64,000 bases of DNA, taken from the NCBI GenBank assembly GCA_014649155.1, contig BMSM01000004.1, forward strand, positions 310,001-374,000. Reading direction: 5' to 3'. This DNA comes from Streptomyces griseoviridis (GTDB lineage: Bacteria; Actinomycetota; Actinomycetes; Streptomycetales; Streptomycetaceae). The position numbers and the translations under genes are program-made. Below the pieces are notes generated by a model, which saw only the letters and a program-made list of their open reading frames with translations, ran no database searches and was not told the origin of the DNA. Of this stretch, positions 63,795 through 64,000 are shown one piece after another (the stretch's first letter is position 1; each line of letters opens with the position of its first letter).

Positions 63795-64000
63795 TCACCA
63801 GGTGTAGCTGCCGCTGCTGGAGTAGCGCGGTGTCCCGCCCGCGCCGTCCTGCACCCAGACCGTGTACGAGACCACGGCACCGCTGCGGGGCGTCGGGTAG
63901 AGGCTCTGCCCGGAGCTGCAGGACCCGTAGCCCGCCGTGGTCTGCAGATTGAGGGTCTGCCCGCCGTAGCGGACCGTCGCCTTGGCCCGCATGCCGTCGG
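63795..64000 (-). CDS. 3' end of a secreted protein gene (runs off the right edge)
   Basis: The frame is open to the edge and ends with the stop complementary to 63795-63797. The visible 67 or so C-terminal codons read MRAKATVRYGGQTLNLQTTA, GYGSCSSGQSLYPTPRSGAV and TVWVQDGAGGTPRYSSSGSY, then TW. The Thr/Ser/Gly/Tyr richness and beta-strand alternation suggest an extracellular beta-rich domain. The function and start cannot be seen. Confidence 0.65.
   Translation of the reverse strand, partial: DGMRAKATVRYGGQTLNLQTTAGYGSCSSGQSLYPTPRSGAVVSYTVWVQDGAGGTPRYSSSGSYTW

Overview
The window is about 72% GC, with strong third-position G/C, frequent GTG and TTG starts and many 4-base ATGA/GTGA gene overlaps. 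It carries mycothiol (mshB), an FdxA/DapC pair, a menaquinone-type succinate dehydrogenase and serine-phosphatase/anti-sigma proteins. This is a Streptomyces chromosome, probably the conserved core arm. The gene order (dapE, dapC/fdxA, mshB, S9 peptidase, oligopeptide ABC genes, typA, sdh, ychF, ppgK, ispH, xseA/xseB) agrees with my memory of the S. coelicolor sdh/bldK neighbourhood. No tRNA, rRNA, CRISPR array or complete insertion sequence was seen.

Layout. 0-10.2 kb: lysine/DAP biosynthesis (dapE fragment, dapC with ferredoxin fdxA), a lysozyme-like secreted protein, a GNAT enzyme, a SirB1-type protein, and a mycothiol operon (mshB, a DUF6113-like membrane protein, a proline-rich YoaR-type wall protein). 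10.2-35.4 kb: a peptide-uptake region. It holds an S9 peptidase and three complete five-gene family-5 ABC importers (two minus-strand paralogues flanking one inverted, more divergent system), then typA and an orphan 760-residue solute-binding lipoprotein. 35.8-39.7 kb: an Sdh1-type succinate dehydrogenase operon. 39.7-40.9 kb: a multiply frameshifted glycosidase-like pseudogene. 41-47.6 kb: signalling genes (PAS-PAS-GAF-PP2C-HATPase phosphatase, stand-alone HATPase, Nudix, SPOR protein, GntR regulator, DUF4190 protein). 47.7-51.3 kb: a POT peptide transporter and a CocE/S15 hydrolase. 51.2-52.3 kb: decayed genes (short-chain dehydrogenase tail, frameshifted SUKH-like gene). 52.4-64 kb: ychF, a DUF6542-like gene, PucR and AraC regulators with two alpha/beta hydrolases, ppgK, ispH, an amino-acid permease, xseA-xseB, and the 3' end of a secreted-protein gene.

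How the parts may work together. S9 and S15 peptidases, a proton-coupled di/tripeptide transporter, three oligopeptide importers and an orphan binding protein lie within about 40 kb, which suggests peptide scavenging or peptide signalling. S. coelicolor has bldK, needed for aerial development, among such genes. The central importer differs from its neighbours: its binding protein seems to be held by a C-terminal membrane helix rather than a lipid, it has a near-consensus vegetative promoter, and a 14/16 match to the DasR operator lies upstream. It may therefore carry something other than ordinary peptides. Other items worth a second look are a 116-bp element with 26-bp imperfect terminal inverted repeats abutting the xseB stop codon, a perfect 11-bp-arm dyad in the long leader of one importer, and candidate operators before the GntR and PucR genes.
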